DNA of 24,795 nucleotides from JALHMQ01 sp037441125 (lineage in GTDB: Bacteria; Pseudomonadota; Gammaproteobacteria; Burkholderiales; Burkholderiaceae_F), in assembly GCA_037441125.1 (NCBI GenBank), contig JBBIST010000047.1:1-24795 (forward strand), read 5' to 3'. Each line of letters begins with the position of its first letter. The stretch's first letter is position 1. The notes beneath the pieces were generated by a model. That model was given only the letters and a program-made list of their open reading frames with translations. It did no database searches and was not told where the DNA came from. Shown in pieces: positions 7,177 through 14,990 of this stretch. Position numbers and translations under genes: made by a program.

Positions 7177-7911
7177 ATGAAGTGGAAGCTGTGGATGCGC
7201 AATCTGTCGGTCAGCGCGCCGAGCGTGACCGTGCGCTCGCGGCTGCCGTGGTCGGTGCGCGCCGTGCTCGGCTTTCTCGTCCTTGCGGCCGCGGCGGCCG
7301 CCGGCGCCGGCATCTACGAGTACGGGCGCAACTTCGCCGGTCCGGATCGCAGGGAACTGCTGGCCGAGATCGATCGATTGCAGTCGGCACTTCGCGAGTC
7401 GAACGCAGAGCGCGAGCGCTTTGTAGCGCTGGCCACGGCCTTCGAGGCGCAACTGAAGGTCGAGCGCGCCGCCCAGGAGCAGGTGACGCGCCAGTTGTCA
7501 GCGCTGGAAAACGAGGCCAACCGGCTGCGCGAGGATCTCGCCTTCTTCGAAAGCCTGCTGCCGGCGGGAACGGCCAACAAGGGCGTGGTGATCCGCAGCT
7601 TCCGGGTCCAGCCCGAAGGCGAGCCCAATCGGATGAGATACCGGCTTCTAGTCCAGCAGGCGGGCAAACCCGAGCGCGACTTCATCGGCACGGTGCAGCT
7701 TCAGGTCAACTTCGCGCAGGGGCCGCGCAGTTTCGTGCTGACGATCCCCGAGCCCGACGCCCCGGTGGAGCGGATGCTCCATCTTTCGTTTCGCCACTAC
7801 CAACGAATCGAAGGATCTTTCGCGCTGCCGCCGGGCGCGGTAGCCCGTTCAGTGCTTGTGAGGATCCTCGCCGGCGGCCAGACTCAGATCCAGCAGTCGT
7901 TCACTTTGTAG
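7177..7911 (+). CDS. Membrane-anchored coiled-coil protein (DUF6776-like)
   Basis: The product is 244 aa. A short basic cytoplasmic N-terminus is followed by one transmembrane segment (about residues 28-47, AVLGFLVLAAAAAAGAGIYEYG). A coiled coil of about 55-115 comes next, rich in Glu, Arg and Leu with heptad-like spacing (ELLAEIDRLQSALRESNAERERF onward). A beta-rich C-terminal domain ends in GGQTQIQQSFTL. This layout resembles the DUF6776 family found next to bactofilin in betaproteobacteria; I recognise it from context and layout, and the function is unknown. ATG 7177 is preferred because GAGGGAG lies 11 bases upstream, whereas ATG 7141 has none. The gene is 23 bases ahead of the bactofilin gene, so they are likely co-transcribed and may act together in envelope or cytoskeletal organisation. 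Confidence 0.8.
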   Translation: MKWKLWMRNLSVSAPSVTVRSRLPWSVRAVLGFLVLAAAAAAGAGIYEYGRNFAGPDRRELLAEIDRLQSALRESNAERERFVALATAFEAQLKVERAAQEQVTRQLSALENEANRLREDLAFFESLLPAGTANKGVVIRSFRVQPEGEPNRMRYRLLVQQAGKPERDFIGTVQLQVNFAQGPRSFVLTIPEPDAPVERMLHLSFRHYQRIEGSFALPPGAVARSVLVRILAGGQTQIQQSFTL

Positions 7912-7934
7912 CGCCGGTCATCAGCGGAGGTCCC

Positions 7935-8378
7935 ATGTTCGGCAAGAAGTCAGCGCCCACCCAGATCGCGAGCCTGATCGGCGTCGGCTCGACCGTCACC
8001 GGCGACCTCTCGTTCTCCGGCGGACTGCGCATCGATGGCACCGTGCGCGGCGCGGTACGCAGCGCCGACGGCGCCAAGGCCGGCATGCTGGTGATCAGCG
8101 AGACCGGCGTCGTCGAAGGCGAGGTCTGCGTCTCGCACGTGGTGGTCGCCGGACGCATCGCCGGCCCGGTCCATGCCTCGGAACTGCTGGAGCTTCAACC
8201 CAAGGCCAAGGTCGCCGGCGACATCCGCTACAAAGCGCTCGAAATGCACCACGGGGCGGTGGTCGACGGCCTGCTGATCCACGACGATGGCGCCCAGATG
8301 ACGCGTTCTTCGCCGCCACCGACCTTGAAGCTGGCGGCCGGCAAGCCCGAGCCGAAACTGGAGTCGACGGCAGGGTGA
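7935..8378 (+). CDS. Bactofilin family polymer-forming cytoskeletal protein
   Basis: The product is 147 aa. Bactofilins (DUF583) self-assemble without nucleotide into filaments on the inner face of the membrane. They act in cell shape, polarity or envelope localisation. The central right-handed beta-helix core is recognisable from about residue 12 (ASLIGVGSTVTGDLSFSGGLRIDGTVRG) through the repeated VEGEV / VVVAGRIAGPVHA / KVAGDIRYKALEMHHGAVVDG strands to about residue 120. A short flexible N-terminus and a Pro/Lys-rich tail flank the core. ATG 7935 has a full GGAGG four bases upstream. The gene follows the coiled-coil membrane protein gene and precedes erpA. Confidence 0.92.
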   Translation: MFGKKSAPTQIASLIGVGSTVTGDLSFSGGLRIDGTVRGAVRSADGAKAGMLVISETGVVEGEVCVSHVVVAGRIAGPVHASELLELQPKAKVAGDIRYKALEMHHGAVVDGLLIHDDGAQMTRSSPPPTLKLAAGKPEPKLESTAG

Positions 8379-8404
8379 AGCCTGCGGCGCTCGCACTCGG
8401 CTCG

Positions 8405-8410
8405 TATAAT
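8405..8410 (+). promoter_or_regulatory. Consensus -10 element of the erpA promoter
   Basis: TATAAT is a perfect -10 hexamer, 28 bases before the erpA start and just after the bactofilin stop. The matching -35 region (CTGCGG at 17 bases) is poor. It suggests erpA has its own promoter, possibly activator-dependent. Confidence 0.6.
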
Positions 8411-8437
8411 GCTCGCTCGTTTCCTCAGAGGTGCGCG

Positions 8438-8788
8438 ATGAACGCTGCCGTCGAAATGCCCGCCCCGCTGAACTTCTCCGATTCGGCCGCGGCCAAGGTC
8501 AGGCAACTGATCGACGAGGAAGGCAACCCGGAGCTCAAGCTGCGCGTGTTCGTGCAGGGCGGCGGCTGTTCCGGTTTCCAGTACGGCTTCACCTTCGACG
8601 AGGTCGCCAACGAAGACGATACGGCGATGGTCAAGAACGGCGTCACCCTGCTGATCGACTCGATGAGCTACCAATACCTGGTCGGCGCCGAGATCGACTA
8701 CAAAGAAGACCTCGAAGGCGCGCAGTTCGTGATCAAGAACCCGAACGCGCAAACCACCTGCGGCTGCGGTTCGTCGTTCTCGGTCTGA
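8438..8788 (+). CDS. erpA: Iron-sulfur cluster insertion protein ErpA
   Basis: The product is 116 aa, against 114 in E. coli. This A-type carrier hands Fe-S clusters to apo-proteins such as isoprenoid-synthesis enzymes. The three ligand cysteines are in place: Cys44 in GGGCSGFQYGF, and Cys108 and Cys110 in TTCGCGSSF. The start MNAAVEMPAPLNFSDSAAAKV with AGAGG eight bases upstream is preferred over an upstream in-frame ATG at 8375, which would overlap the bactofilin end and lacks family similarity. The gene has its own consensus -10 and a strong terminator, so it is probably a single-gene unit. Confidence 0.97.
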   Translation: MNAAVEMPAPLNFSDSAAAKVRQLIDEEGNPELKLRVFVQGGGCSGFQYGFTFDEVANEDDTAMVKNGVTLLIDSMSYQYLVGAEIDYKEDLEGAQFVIKNPNAQTTCGCGSSFSV

Positions 8789-8808
8789 CGCTGCAAGTTT
8801 CGCAAGAG

Positions 8809-8839
8809 CGGGGCGCCTGATAGGCGCCCCGACCTTTTT
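8809..8839 (+). terminator. Intrinsic terminator of erpA
   Basis: Arms CGGGGCGCCT (8809-8818) and AGGCGCCCCG (8822-8831) pair perfectly with a three-base loop. They are followed by ACC and five T (8835-8839). The element sits between the erpA stop and the convergent anmK stop. Confidence 0.9.
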
Positions 8840-9958
8840 CTACGCCGGATACAGGCAGCCGAGCACGCGCGCGCCGCGCGCGCCGGTCGCGCTCGGCAGG
8901 TTGCCGGGCAGGCGCCGCAGGTGCGCAGCCGCGAGCCAGGCGAAGGCGAGCGCCTCGACCTGATCGGGCGCGATCCCCAAGTCCGCGCTCGAGCGCACCA
9001 GCCGACCGCCGCATTCTTCATCCAGCATTCGCATCAGCGTGCGGTTGAAGGCGCCGCCGCCGCACACGACGACATCGGCCGCCTGCGGCCAGTGGCGCGC
9101 GATCGCATCGCCGATCAGGCGCGCGGTAAGCCGCGTCAGCGTCGCCTGCACGTCGCGCGGGCCGACGCGCTGACCGACCAGCAGGTGCGCGGCCAGCCGC
9201 TGGCGCAGCCACGCGAGATGGAAGACATCGCGCCCGGTGCTCTTCGGCGGCGCCAGCGCGAAGAACGGCTCGTCGAGCAAGGTGGCGAGAAGCGGCTCGC
9301 TCGCCGTGCCGCCGGCGGCCCAGTCGCCGTCGCGGTCGAGCGGCTGCCCGAGGTGCTCCTGCGCCCAGGCGTCGAGCAGGACGTTGCCGGGGCCGCAGTC
9401 AAAGCCGATCACGCTGCCGGCGCCGTCGGCCGGCAGGCCGCTCAGGTTGGCGATGCCGCCGACGTTGACCACCGCACGCGCGTGCGCGCCGCCGAACGCG
9501 GCGGCGTGGAAGGCGGGCACCAGGGGCGCGCCCTGGCCGCCGGCGGCAACGTCGCGCGCGCGAAAGTCGGCCACGACGTCGATGCCGGTCAGCTCGGCGA
9601 GCGTGGCCGGCGCGTTCAATTGCAGCGTGTAGCCGGCGTCCGGCCGATGGCGCAGGGTCTGGCCGTGGGCGCCGATCGCGCGTACCTGGGCGGCCTCGAT
9701 CTGCGAGTGCAGCAGCAGGTCTGCGACCGCGGCGGCGTAGCCGCGCGCCAGATGCTGGCCGGCCACCGCCGATCGGTGCAGCTCGTCTTCGCCGGGTGTG
9801 GCCAGCCGCAGCAGTTCGGCGCGCAACTCGGGCGCAAAGTCGTGATGCGTGTGCGCGAGCAGTTGCGGCCGCGTTGTGCCGAAGTCGGCCAGCACGGCGT
9901 CGACGCCGTCGAGGCTGGTGCCTGTCATCAGGCCGATGAACAGTTCGGAGGCGGGCAT
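8840..9958 (-). CDS. anmK: Anhydro-N-acetylmuramic acid kinase
   Basis: The product is 372 aa (E. coli 369). It cleaves and phosphorylates 1,6-anhydro-N-acetylmuramic acid to MurNAc-6-phosphate in cytoplasmic peptidoglycan recycling. Diagnostic features are the N-terminal GLMTGTSLDGVDAVL (residues 9-23), GAHGQTLRHRP, VVADFRARDVAAGGQGAPLVPAFH, VVNVGGIANLSGLP, GFDCGPGNVLLDAW and VVCGGGAFNRTLM. ATG 9958 fits the family N-terminus, although no Shine-Dalgarno is visible and the frame is open a further 33 codons upstream. It is convergent with erpA and divergent from tyrS (137-base gap). Confidence 0.95.
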   Translation of the reverse strand: MPASELFIGLMTGTSLDGVDAVLADFGTTRPQLLAHTHHDFAPELRAELLRLATPGEDELHRSAVAGQHLARGYAAAVADLLLHSQIEAAQVRAIGAHGQTLRHRPDAGYTLQLNAPATLAELTGIDVVADFRARDVAAGGQGAPLVPAFHAAAFGGAHARAVVNVGGIANLSGLPADGAGSVIGFDCGPGNVLLDAWAQEHLGQPLDRDGDWAAGGTASEPLLATLLDEPFFALAPPKSTGRDVFHLAWLRQRLAAHLLVGQRVGPRDVQATLTRLTARLIGDAIARHWPQAADVVVCGGGAFNRTLMRMLDEECGGRLVRSSADLGIAPDQVEALAFAWLAAAHLRRLPGNLPSATGARGARVLGCLYPA

Positions 9959-10095
9959 GGCGGCGATGGGAGCGGGTTGCGGCGGTTCGGGCGCAGGCAC
10001 CGTGGGCGGCCGGCGCCGACAGCATCCATTAGACTGCGCCGCGTCCGGCCCTGTCACCTTGCGGTCGGCCCGCCCGAGCGGCAGATGCCGCGTTC

Positions 10096-11382
10096 ATGTC
10101 CACCGCGCGCCCGCCGCCGGCACCGATGTCCACCGAAGCCAAGCACGCCGTGGCCGCGCCGCCGCCGATCACGCCCGAAGTCGAGCGCGCGCTGGCGCTC
10201 GTCAAGCGCGGCTGCGACGAACTGCTGATCGAAGCCGAGTTCGCGCACAAGCTGGCGCGCTCGCAGGCGACCGGCGAACCGCTGCGCTGCAAGCTCGGGC
10301 TGGACCCGACCGCGCCCGACATCCACCTCGGCCACACGGTGGTGCTGAACAAGCTGCGCCAGTTGCAGGACCTCGGCCACACGGTGATCTTCCTGATCGG
10401 CGACTTCACCTCGATGATCGGCGATCCCTCGGGCCGCAACACGACGCGGCCGCCGCTGTCGCGCGAGACGATCGAGGCCAACGCGCGCACCTACTTCGAG
10501 CAGGCGGCCCTCGTGCTCGACCGCGCGCGCACCGAGATCCGCTACAACTCCGAGTGGAGCGAGCCGCTCGGTGCCGCCGGCATGATCAAGCTCGCCGCCA
10601 AGTACACGCTGGCGCGGCTGCTCGAGCGCGACGACTTCGCCAAGCGCATGCGCGACAACGCGCCGATCGCGATGCACGAGCTGCTCTATCCGCTGATTCA
10701 GGGCTACGACTCGGTGGCGCTGCGATCCGACCTCGAGCTCGGCGGCACCGACCAGAAGTTCAACCTGCTGGTCGGCCGCGAACTGCAGCGCCACTACGGC
10801 CAGGAGCCGCAGTGCATCCTGACGATGCCGCTGCTCGAAGGGCTCGACGGCGTCGAGAAGATGAGCAAGAGCAAGAACAACTACGTCGGCATCACCGAGC
10901 CGCCGTTCGAGATGTTCGGCAAGATCATGTCGATCTCCGACCAGCAGATGTGGCGCTGGTACGACCTGCTGTCGCTGCGTTCGAACGACGAGATCGCGCA
11001 GTTGAAGCGCCAGGCGCAGGAAGGCCGCAACCCGCGCGACATCAAGGTGCTGCTCGCCAAGGAGATCGTCGAGCGCTTCCACACGAGCCGCGACGCCGAC
11101 CTCGCCGACTTCGAGTTCATGGCGCGCTTCCGCGCCGGCGCAGTGCCGAACGAGATCCCGGAGTTCAGCCTTCCCGCCGGCGACCGGGGCGGCATCGCCA
11201 TCGCCGCGCTGCTCAAGCAGGCGCAGCTTGCGCCGTCGACCTCGGAGGCGATCCGCAACCTCGAGCAGGGCGGCGTGAAGATCGACGGCCAGAAGATCGC
11301 CGACCGCGCGCTCGTCGTGAAGCCCGGGACCTACGTGGTCCAGGTCGGCAAGCGCAAGTGGGCGCGCGTGACGGTGCGCTGA
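10096..11382 (+). CDS. tyrS: Tyrosine--tRNA ligase (long bacterial subtype)
   Basis: The product is 428 aa. It charges tRNA-Tyr with tyrosine. It is a class I synthetase with the HIGH-type motif HLGH at residues 77-80 and KMSKS at 255-259, followed by the anticodon-recognition region. A C-terminal S4-like RNA-binding domain begins near STSEAIRNLEQGGVKIDG. The sequence GLDPTAPDIHLGHTVVLNKL and the spacing match the TyrRS type 2 subfamily common in proteobacteria. Two starts are possible, 10096 and 10126 (both MST). Neither has a clear Shine-Dalgarno, so the first 10 residues are uncertain. The gene is divergent from anmK and convergent with the acyl-CoA dehydrogenase gene. Confidence 0.96.
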   Translation: MSTARPPPAPMSTEAKHAVAAPPPITPEVERALALVKRGCDELLIEAEFAHKLARSQATGEPLRCKLGLDPTAPDIHLGHTVVLNKLRQLQDLGHTVIFLIGDFTSMIGDPSGRNTTRPPLSRETIEANARTYFEQAALVLDRARTEIRYNSEWSEPLGAAGMIKLAAKYTLARLLERDDFAKRMRDNAPIAMHELLYPLIQGYDSVALRSDLELGGTDQKFNLLVGRELQRHYGQEPQCILTMPLLEGLDGVEKMSKSKNNYVGITEPPFEMFGKIMSISDQQMWRWYDLLSLRSNDEIAQLKRQAQEGRNPRDIKVLLAKEIVERFHTSRDADLADFEFMARFRAGAVPNEIPEFSLPAGDRGGIAIAALLKQAQLAPSTSEAIRNLEQGGVKIDGQKIADRALVVKPGTYVVQVGKRKWARVTVR

Positions 11383-11423
11383 TCGGCCGGCGAGGTAGTG
11401 AGTCGCGCTCGGGCGCGGACGAA

Positions 11424-13121
11424 TCAAACGCTCGGCCAGGCGCGGTCGATGATCGCGGCGAACGCCGTGCCGGCGGGCAGCGTGCCGAAGCAGGCGCCGC
11501 CAGTGCCTCCAAGACGTGACGCGCAGTACGCGGCCGCCACTTCCTTCGGCGCGTGCCGCACCAGCAGCGCGCCTTGCATCGCAGTCGCGATGCGCTCGGT
11601 GAGCCGGCGCGCGATCGGCTCGCGCTCGGCCGCGTCTTCGAGATCGCGGCGCAGGTTTTCGACGAACGCATCGAGCCGGGCATCGCCGCCGCGCGCCGCG
11701 GCGAGTTCGTCGAACAGCGCGACCACGCTTTCGCCGTTGCGCCCGGCGGCGCGCATCACGTCCAGGCACATCACGTTGCCCGAGCCTTCCCAGATCGAGT
11801 TGACCGGCGCCTCGCGGTAGATGCGCGGCAGGATCGAATCCTCGACGTAGCCGTTGCCGCCGAGCACTTCCATCGCCTCCTCGGCGAACGGCGCCAGCCG
11901 CTTGCAGATCCAGTACTTGGCCGCCGGCGTCAGCAGCCGGCGCAGCGCCTGCTCGTGCTCGTCGCTGCGGTCGTAGGCCGATGCAAGCCGCAGCGCGAGC
12001 GCGGTCGCCGCTTCCGATTCGAGCGCGAGATCGGCGAGGACGTTGCGCATCAGCGGCTGCTCGACCAGCCTGCGGCCGAAGGCGCCGCGATGGCGCGCAT
12101 GGTGGATCGCCTGCACCAGAGACTGCCGCATCAGAGCGCTGCTCGCGGTCGCGCAGTCGAGCCGCGTGTAGTTGACCATTTCGAGGATCGTCGCCACGCC
12201 GCGGCCTTCTTCGCCGACGCGCCAGGCCAGCGCCTGCTCGAACTCGACTTCGGCGCTGGCGTTCGAGCGGTTGCCGAGCTTGTCCTTGAGCCGCACCAGC
12301 CGCAGCGCGTTGCGCGCACCGTCGTCCAGGTGCCGCGGCAGGAAAAAGCACGTCAGCCCGCCAGGCGCCTGCGCCAGCACGAGAAAGGCATCGCACATCG
12401 GCGCCGAGAAGAACCACTTGTGCCCGGTGATCCGGTAGGCGCCGTCGCGCCCGGCCGGTTCGGCGCGCGAGGTGTTGCTGCGCACGTCCGAGCCGCCCTG
12501 CTTTTCGGTCATGCCCATGCCGATACTGGTGCCGGTCTTGCTGCGGATCGGCGCGAAGCGCGGATCGTATTGCCGCGCGTACAGCCGCGGCAGCCAGATG
12601 TCCCTCATGCCGGGCACCGTGCCGCCCTGTCTGGCCAGCACCGGAATCGACGCATAGGTCATCGTCATCGGGCACTGCGTGCCGCTCTCGACCTGCCCGT
12701 ACAGGACATAGGCAGCGGCGCGCGCCGCATGGGCGCCGGCGCGAGGTTCGGCCCACGGCGACGAGTGCAGCCCGGCGCCGAAGCCGAGCGCCATCAGCTC
12801 GTGATAGGCGGGATGAAACTCGACCTCGTCGCGCCGGTGGCCGTAGCGGTCATGCGTGTGCAGCACCGGCAAATGGCGGTTGGCCGCGGCGCCGAGCGCG
12901 ATCGTCTCGGGTCGGCCGAGTTGCGCGCCGAACTCGGCGAGCCGGCCCTCGGCCCAGTCGGCACCGGCGCGGCGCACCGCTTCGCGCAGCGCGGTGTCGG
13001 CCGTGTAGAGGTTGTAATCGGCGAGCGGCGGCGACTGATTGACGGGCGCGCACAGCGCTTCCAGCGAGGCCGGCGGCGCATCGACGCTGTGTTGCCGGGG
13101 GCGGTCGACGGTGTCAGGCAT
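11424..13121 (-). CDS. aidB: AidB-like acyl-CoA dehydrogenase family protein
   Basis: The product is 565 aa, close to E. coli AidB (541 aa). It aligns well over its length: QVESGTQCPMTMTYASIP, GMGMTEKQGGSDVRSNT, ITGHKWFFSAP, LKDKLGNRSNASAEVEF, TPAAKYWICKR, EVLGGNGYVEDS and NSIWEGSGNVMCLDV. The last motif contains the conserved Glu at about residue 445. AidB is a tetrameric FAD protein induced in the adaptive response to alkylation, with DNA-binding and weak isovaleryl-CoA dehydrogenase activity reported. Its cellular role is unsettled, and here it may simply be an acyl-CoA dehydrogenase. The start could be GTG 13124 or ATG 13121; ATG is preferred because AAGGAG is seven bases upstream. Only 26 bases separate it from the divergent dtd start. 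No adaptive-response (ada/alkB) gene is nearby. Confidence 0.88.
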   Translation of the reverse strand: MPDTVDRPRQHSVDAPPASLEALCAPVNQSPPLADYNLYTADTALREAVRRAGADWAEGRLAEFGAQLGRPETIALGAAANRHLPVLHTHDRYGHRRDEVEFHPAYHELMALGFGAGLHSSPWAEPRAGAHAARAAAYVLYGQVESGTQCPMTMTYASIPVLARQGGTVPGMRDIWLPRLYARQYDPRFAPIRSKTGTSIGMGMTEKQGGSDVRSNTSRAEPAGRDGAYRITGHKWFFSAPMCDAFLVLAQAPGGLTCFFLPRHLDDGARNALRLVRLKDKLGNRSNASAEVEFEQALAWRVGEEGRGVATILEMVNYTRLDCATASSALMRQSLVQAIHHARHRGAFGRRLVEQPLMRNVLADLALESEAATALALRLASAYDRSDEHEQALRRLLTPAAKYWICKRLAPFAEEAMEVLGGNGYVEDSILPRIYREAPVNSIWEGSGNVMCLDVMRAAGRNGESVVALFDELAAARGGDARLDAFVENLRRDLEDAAEREPIARRLTERIATAMQGALLVRHAPKEVAAAYCASRLGGTGGACFGTLPAGTAFAAIIDRAWPSV

Positions 13122-13133
13122 CACTGCGCTCCT

Positions 13134-13139
13134 TAGAAT
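13134..13139 (+). promoter_or_regulatory. -10-like element immediately upstream of dtd
   Basis: TAGAAT ends eight bases before the dtd ATG, with GTGTCA (four of six -35 matches) 17 bases upstream at 13111-13116. A transcript would start at or within two bases of the start codon. No Shine-Dalgarno is present, so a leaderless mRNA is likely. On the opposite strand the same bases overlap the AAGGAG of the aidB-like gene. Confidence 0.5.
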
Positions 13140-13147
13140 CGGCGCTC

Positions 13148-13612
13148 ATGATTGCGCTGATCCAGCGGGTGTCGCAAGCCCGTGTGTACTCTGAGGGCGA
13201 GCTGCTGGGCGAGATCGGTGCCGGCACGCTGGCGCTGGTGTGCGCCGAGCGCGGCGACCGGCGCGCGCAGGCCGACGCACTGCTCGCCAAACTGCTCGCC
13301 TACCGCGTGTTCGCCGACGACGCCGGCCGCATGAACCGCAGCCTGCGCGAAGTCGGCGGCGGGCTGTTGCTGGTGCCGCAGTTCACGCTCGCTGCCGACA
13401 CCAACGCCGGCACCCGGCCCAGCTTCACGCCGGCGGCCCCACCCGAGCTCGGGCGCGAGCTGTACCAGCACTTCGTCGCCGCCGCGCGCCGGGAACACCC
13501 GGTGGTGGCGAGCGGCCGCTTCGGTGCCATGATGCAGGTCGAACTCGTCAACGACGGCCCGGTGACCTTCTGGTTGCGCGTCGGGCCGGATCCGCAGGAG
13601 GAACGCGCATGA
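13148..13612 (+). CDS. dtd: D-aminoacyl-tRNA deacylase
   Basis: The product is 154 aa (E. coli 145). It hydrolyses D-aminoacyl-tRNA (and Gly-tRNA-Ala) in the cytoplasm. Evidence is the N-terminal MIALIQRVSQARV, GEIGAGTLALV, the QFTLAADT segment at 78-85, RPSFTPAAPP, and the C-terminal NDGPVTFWL (135-143) that holds the Gly-cisPro chiral-proofreading element. The residue before QFTL is Pro77 where most members have Ser (SQFTL). The start is fixed by family alignment. It lacks a Shine-Dalgarno and lies just after a -10-like hexamer. It overlaps the next gene by four bases (ATGA), and together with the histidine phosphatase gene forms a likely three-gene unit. Confidence 0.95.
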   Translation: MIALIQRVSQARVYSEGELLGEIGAGTLALVCAERGDRRAQADALLAKLLAYRVFADDAGRMNRSLREVGGGLLLVPQFTLAADTNAGTRPSFTPAAPPELGRELYQHFVAAARREHPVVASGRFGAMMQVELVNDGPVTFWLRVGPDPQEERA

Positions 13613-14241
13613 AGCTCACCAGCCGATCGTTCGCCGATGGCGGCCGTATTCCGGGCGAATTCGCCTTCGCGGTGGCCGATGCCGCTCACCACGTGAAACT
13701 GTCGTCCAACCGCAACCCGCATCTGGCGTGGAGCGAAGTGCCGGCGGGCACGCGCTCGTTTGCGCTCGTCTGCCACGATCCCGACGTGCCGAGCCAGCCC
13801 GACGACGTGAACCAGGAAGGGCGCGAGATCCCGGCGTCGCTGCCGCGCGTCGACTTTTTCCACTGGGTGCTGGTCGACATCGACGCGGCCACGCGCGCGA
13901 TCGAGGCCGGCGCCTACTCGCACGAGGTGACCCCGCGCGGCAAGAACGGTCCGGCGGCGATCAACGGCACGCGCCAGGGCATCAACGACTACACCGCCTG
14001 GTTCGCCGGCGATCACGACATGGAAGGCGACTACTACGGCTACGACGGTCCGTGCCCGCCGTGGAACGACTCGATCGTCCACCGCTACGTGTTCACGCTG
14101 TACGCGCTCGACCTGGCGCAGTTGCCGCTGCAGGGCCGCTTCACCGGCGCCGATGCGCGCCGGGCGATGGAGTCTCACGTGCTGGCGCAGGCTTCGATCA
14201 CCGGCACCTACACGCTGAACCCGCGCCTGAGCGCGGCCTGA
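13609..14241 (+). CDS. YbhB/YbcL family (PEBP-like) protein
   Basis: The product is 210 aa and belongs to the phosphatidylethanolamine-binding protein family, bacterial YbhB/YbcL branch. Visible family motifs are the anion-pocket DPDVPS (57-62), FFHWVLVDID, and the PEBP box near GYDGPCPPWNDSIVHRYVFTLYALD. It also has the C-terminal GTYTLNPR. There is no signal peptide, so it should be cytoplasmic. The ligand and role of this branch are not established. The start ATG 13609 overlaps the dtd stop and has GGAGG about eight bases upstream. An insertion (QPDDVNQEGREIPASLPRVD) between the two core motifs is longer than in E. coli YbhB (158 aa) and accounts for part of the extra length. Confidence 0.9.
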   Translation: MKLTSRSFADGGRIPGEFAFAVADAAHHVKLSSNRNPHLAWSEVPAGTRSFALVCHDPDVPSQPDDVNQEGREIPASLPRVDFFHWVLVDIDAATRAIEAGAYSHEVTPRGKNGPAAINGTRQGINDYTAWFAGDHDMEGDYYGYDGPCPPWNDSIVHRYVFTLYALDLAQLPLQGRFTGADARRAMESHVLAQASITGTYTLNPRLSAA

Positions 14242-14261
14242 TCTCGCCCGCGGCCGATCTC

Positions 14262-14939
14262 GTGCAACGACAGGCGCAGGATGCGGTCGCCACCACGCTG
14301 CTGCTGATCCGGCACGGCGAAACCGCCTGGAACGCGCAGGGCCGCATCCAGGGCCAGCTCGACGTGCCGCTATCGGCACGCGGCGTCTGGCAGGCGGCGC
14401 GCCTGGCCGACAGCCTCGCCGGCGAGCCGGTCGATGCCGTTGTCGCCAGCGATCTGGCGCGCGCGGCACTGACCGCGCAGCCGCTGGCGGCGGTGCTCGG
14501 CCTGCCGCTGCAGCTCGACGCGCGCCTGCGCGAGCGCGACTTCGGGCGCTTCCAGGGCCATACGCCGGAGGAAGTCGCGGCGCGCTGGCCGGCCGAGTTC
14601 CAGCGCTGGCGCAGTCGCGATCTGACCTGGGCGATCCCCGAGGGCGAGTCGGGCGAGTGCTTGATCGCGCGCGTGCTCGAAGTGCTGTGCGAGCTGGCCG
14701 GCGCGCACCGCGGCCGCTGCCTGGCGGTGGTCGCGCATGGCGGCACGCTCGATGTCATTTACCGCCACGCGCGCGGGCTCAGTTGGGATGCGCCGCGCGA
14801 GCACGCGATGCTCAACGCCAGCGTCAACCGTGTCCGTGCCTGGCCCGAGACCGGCGGCCAGTGGCGCTGGTCGGTCGAGTCCTGGGGCGATGTCGAGCAC
14901 TTGGCCGACGGCGCACGCGACGAGTTCGCCGGCGTTTGA
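14262..14939 (+). CDS. Histidine phosphatase family protein (GpmB/CobC-like)
   Basis: The product is about 225 aa. The catalytic motif LLLIRHGETAWN places the phosphorylated histidine at residue 18. LRERDFGRFQGHTPEEV (general acid region) and AVVAHGGTLDVIYRHARGL (second histidine) complete the branched-chain active site. The substrate is not predictable; candidates are phosphoglycerate, alpha-ribazole phosphate or other phosphomonoesters. No ATG lies near the motif. GTG 14262 is the best start, 20 bases after the upstream stop, although it lacks a clear ribosome binding site. The frame stays open upstream into the PEBP-like gene. It appears to be the last gene of the dtd unit. Confidence 0.88.
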   Translation: MQRQAQDAVATTLLLIRHGETAWNAQGRIQGQLDVPLSARGVWQAARLADSLAGEPVDAVVASDLARAALTAQPLAAVLGLPLQLDARLRERDFGRFQGHTPEEVAARWPAEFQRWRSRDLTWAIPEGESGECLIARVLEVLCELAGAHRGRCLAVVAHGGTLDVIYRHARGLSWDAPREHAMLNASVNRVRAWPETGGQWRWSVESWGDVEHLADGARDEFAGV

Positions 14940-14969
14940 CGAGCGACGCTGGGCGGAAGCGGCCGCTGG

Positions 14970-14975
14970 CATAAT
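14970..14975 (+). promoter_or_regulatory. -10 element of the glyA promoter
   Basis: CATAAT matches five of six -10 positions and lies 16 bases before the first pairing base of the riboswitch, so transcription would start at about 14982. The -35 region is weak. Confidence 0.5.
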
Positions 14976-14990
14976 TTTCCCGCCATCCGG

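Noticed and set aside
10054..12756. Very long open frame (about 900 codons) on the minus strand across tyrS and the acyl-CoA dehydrogenase gene
   Set aside because: It is Arg/Ala-rich with no recognisable domain and is antisense or out of frame to two clear genes. Long shadow frames are expected at about 70 % GC.
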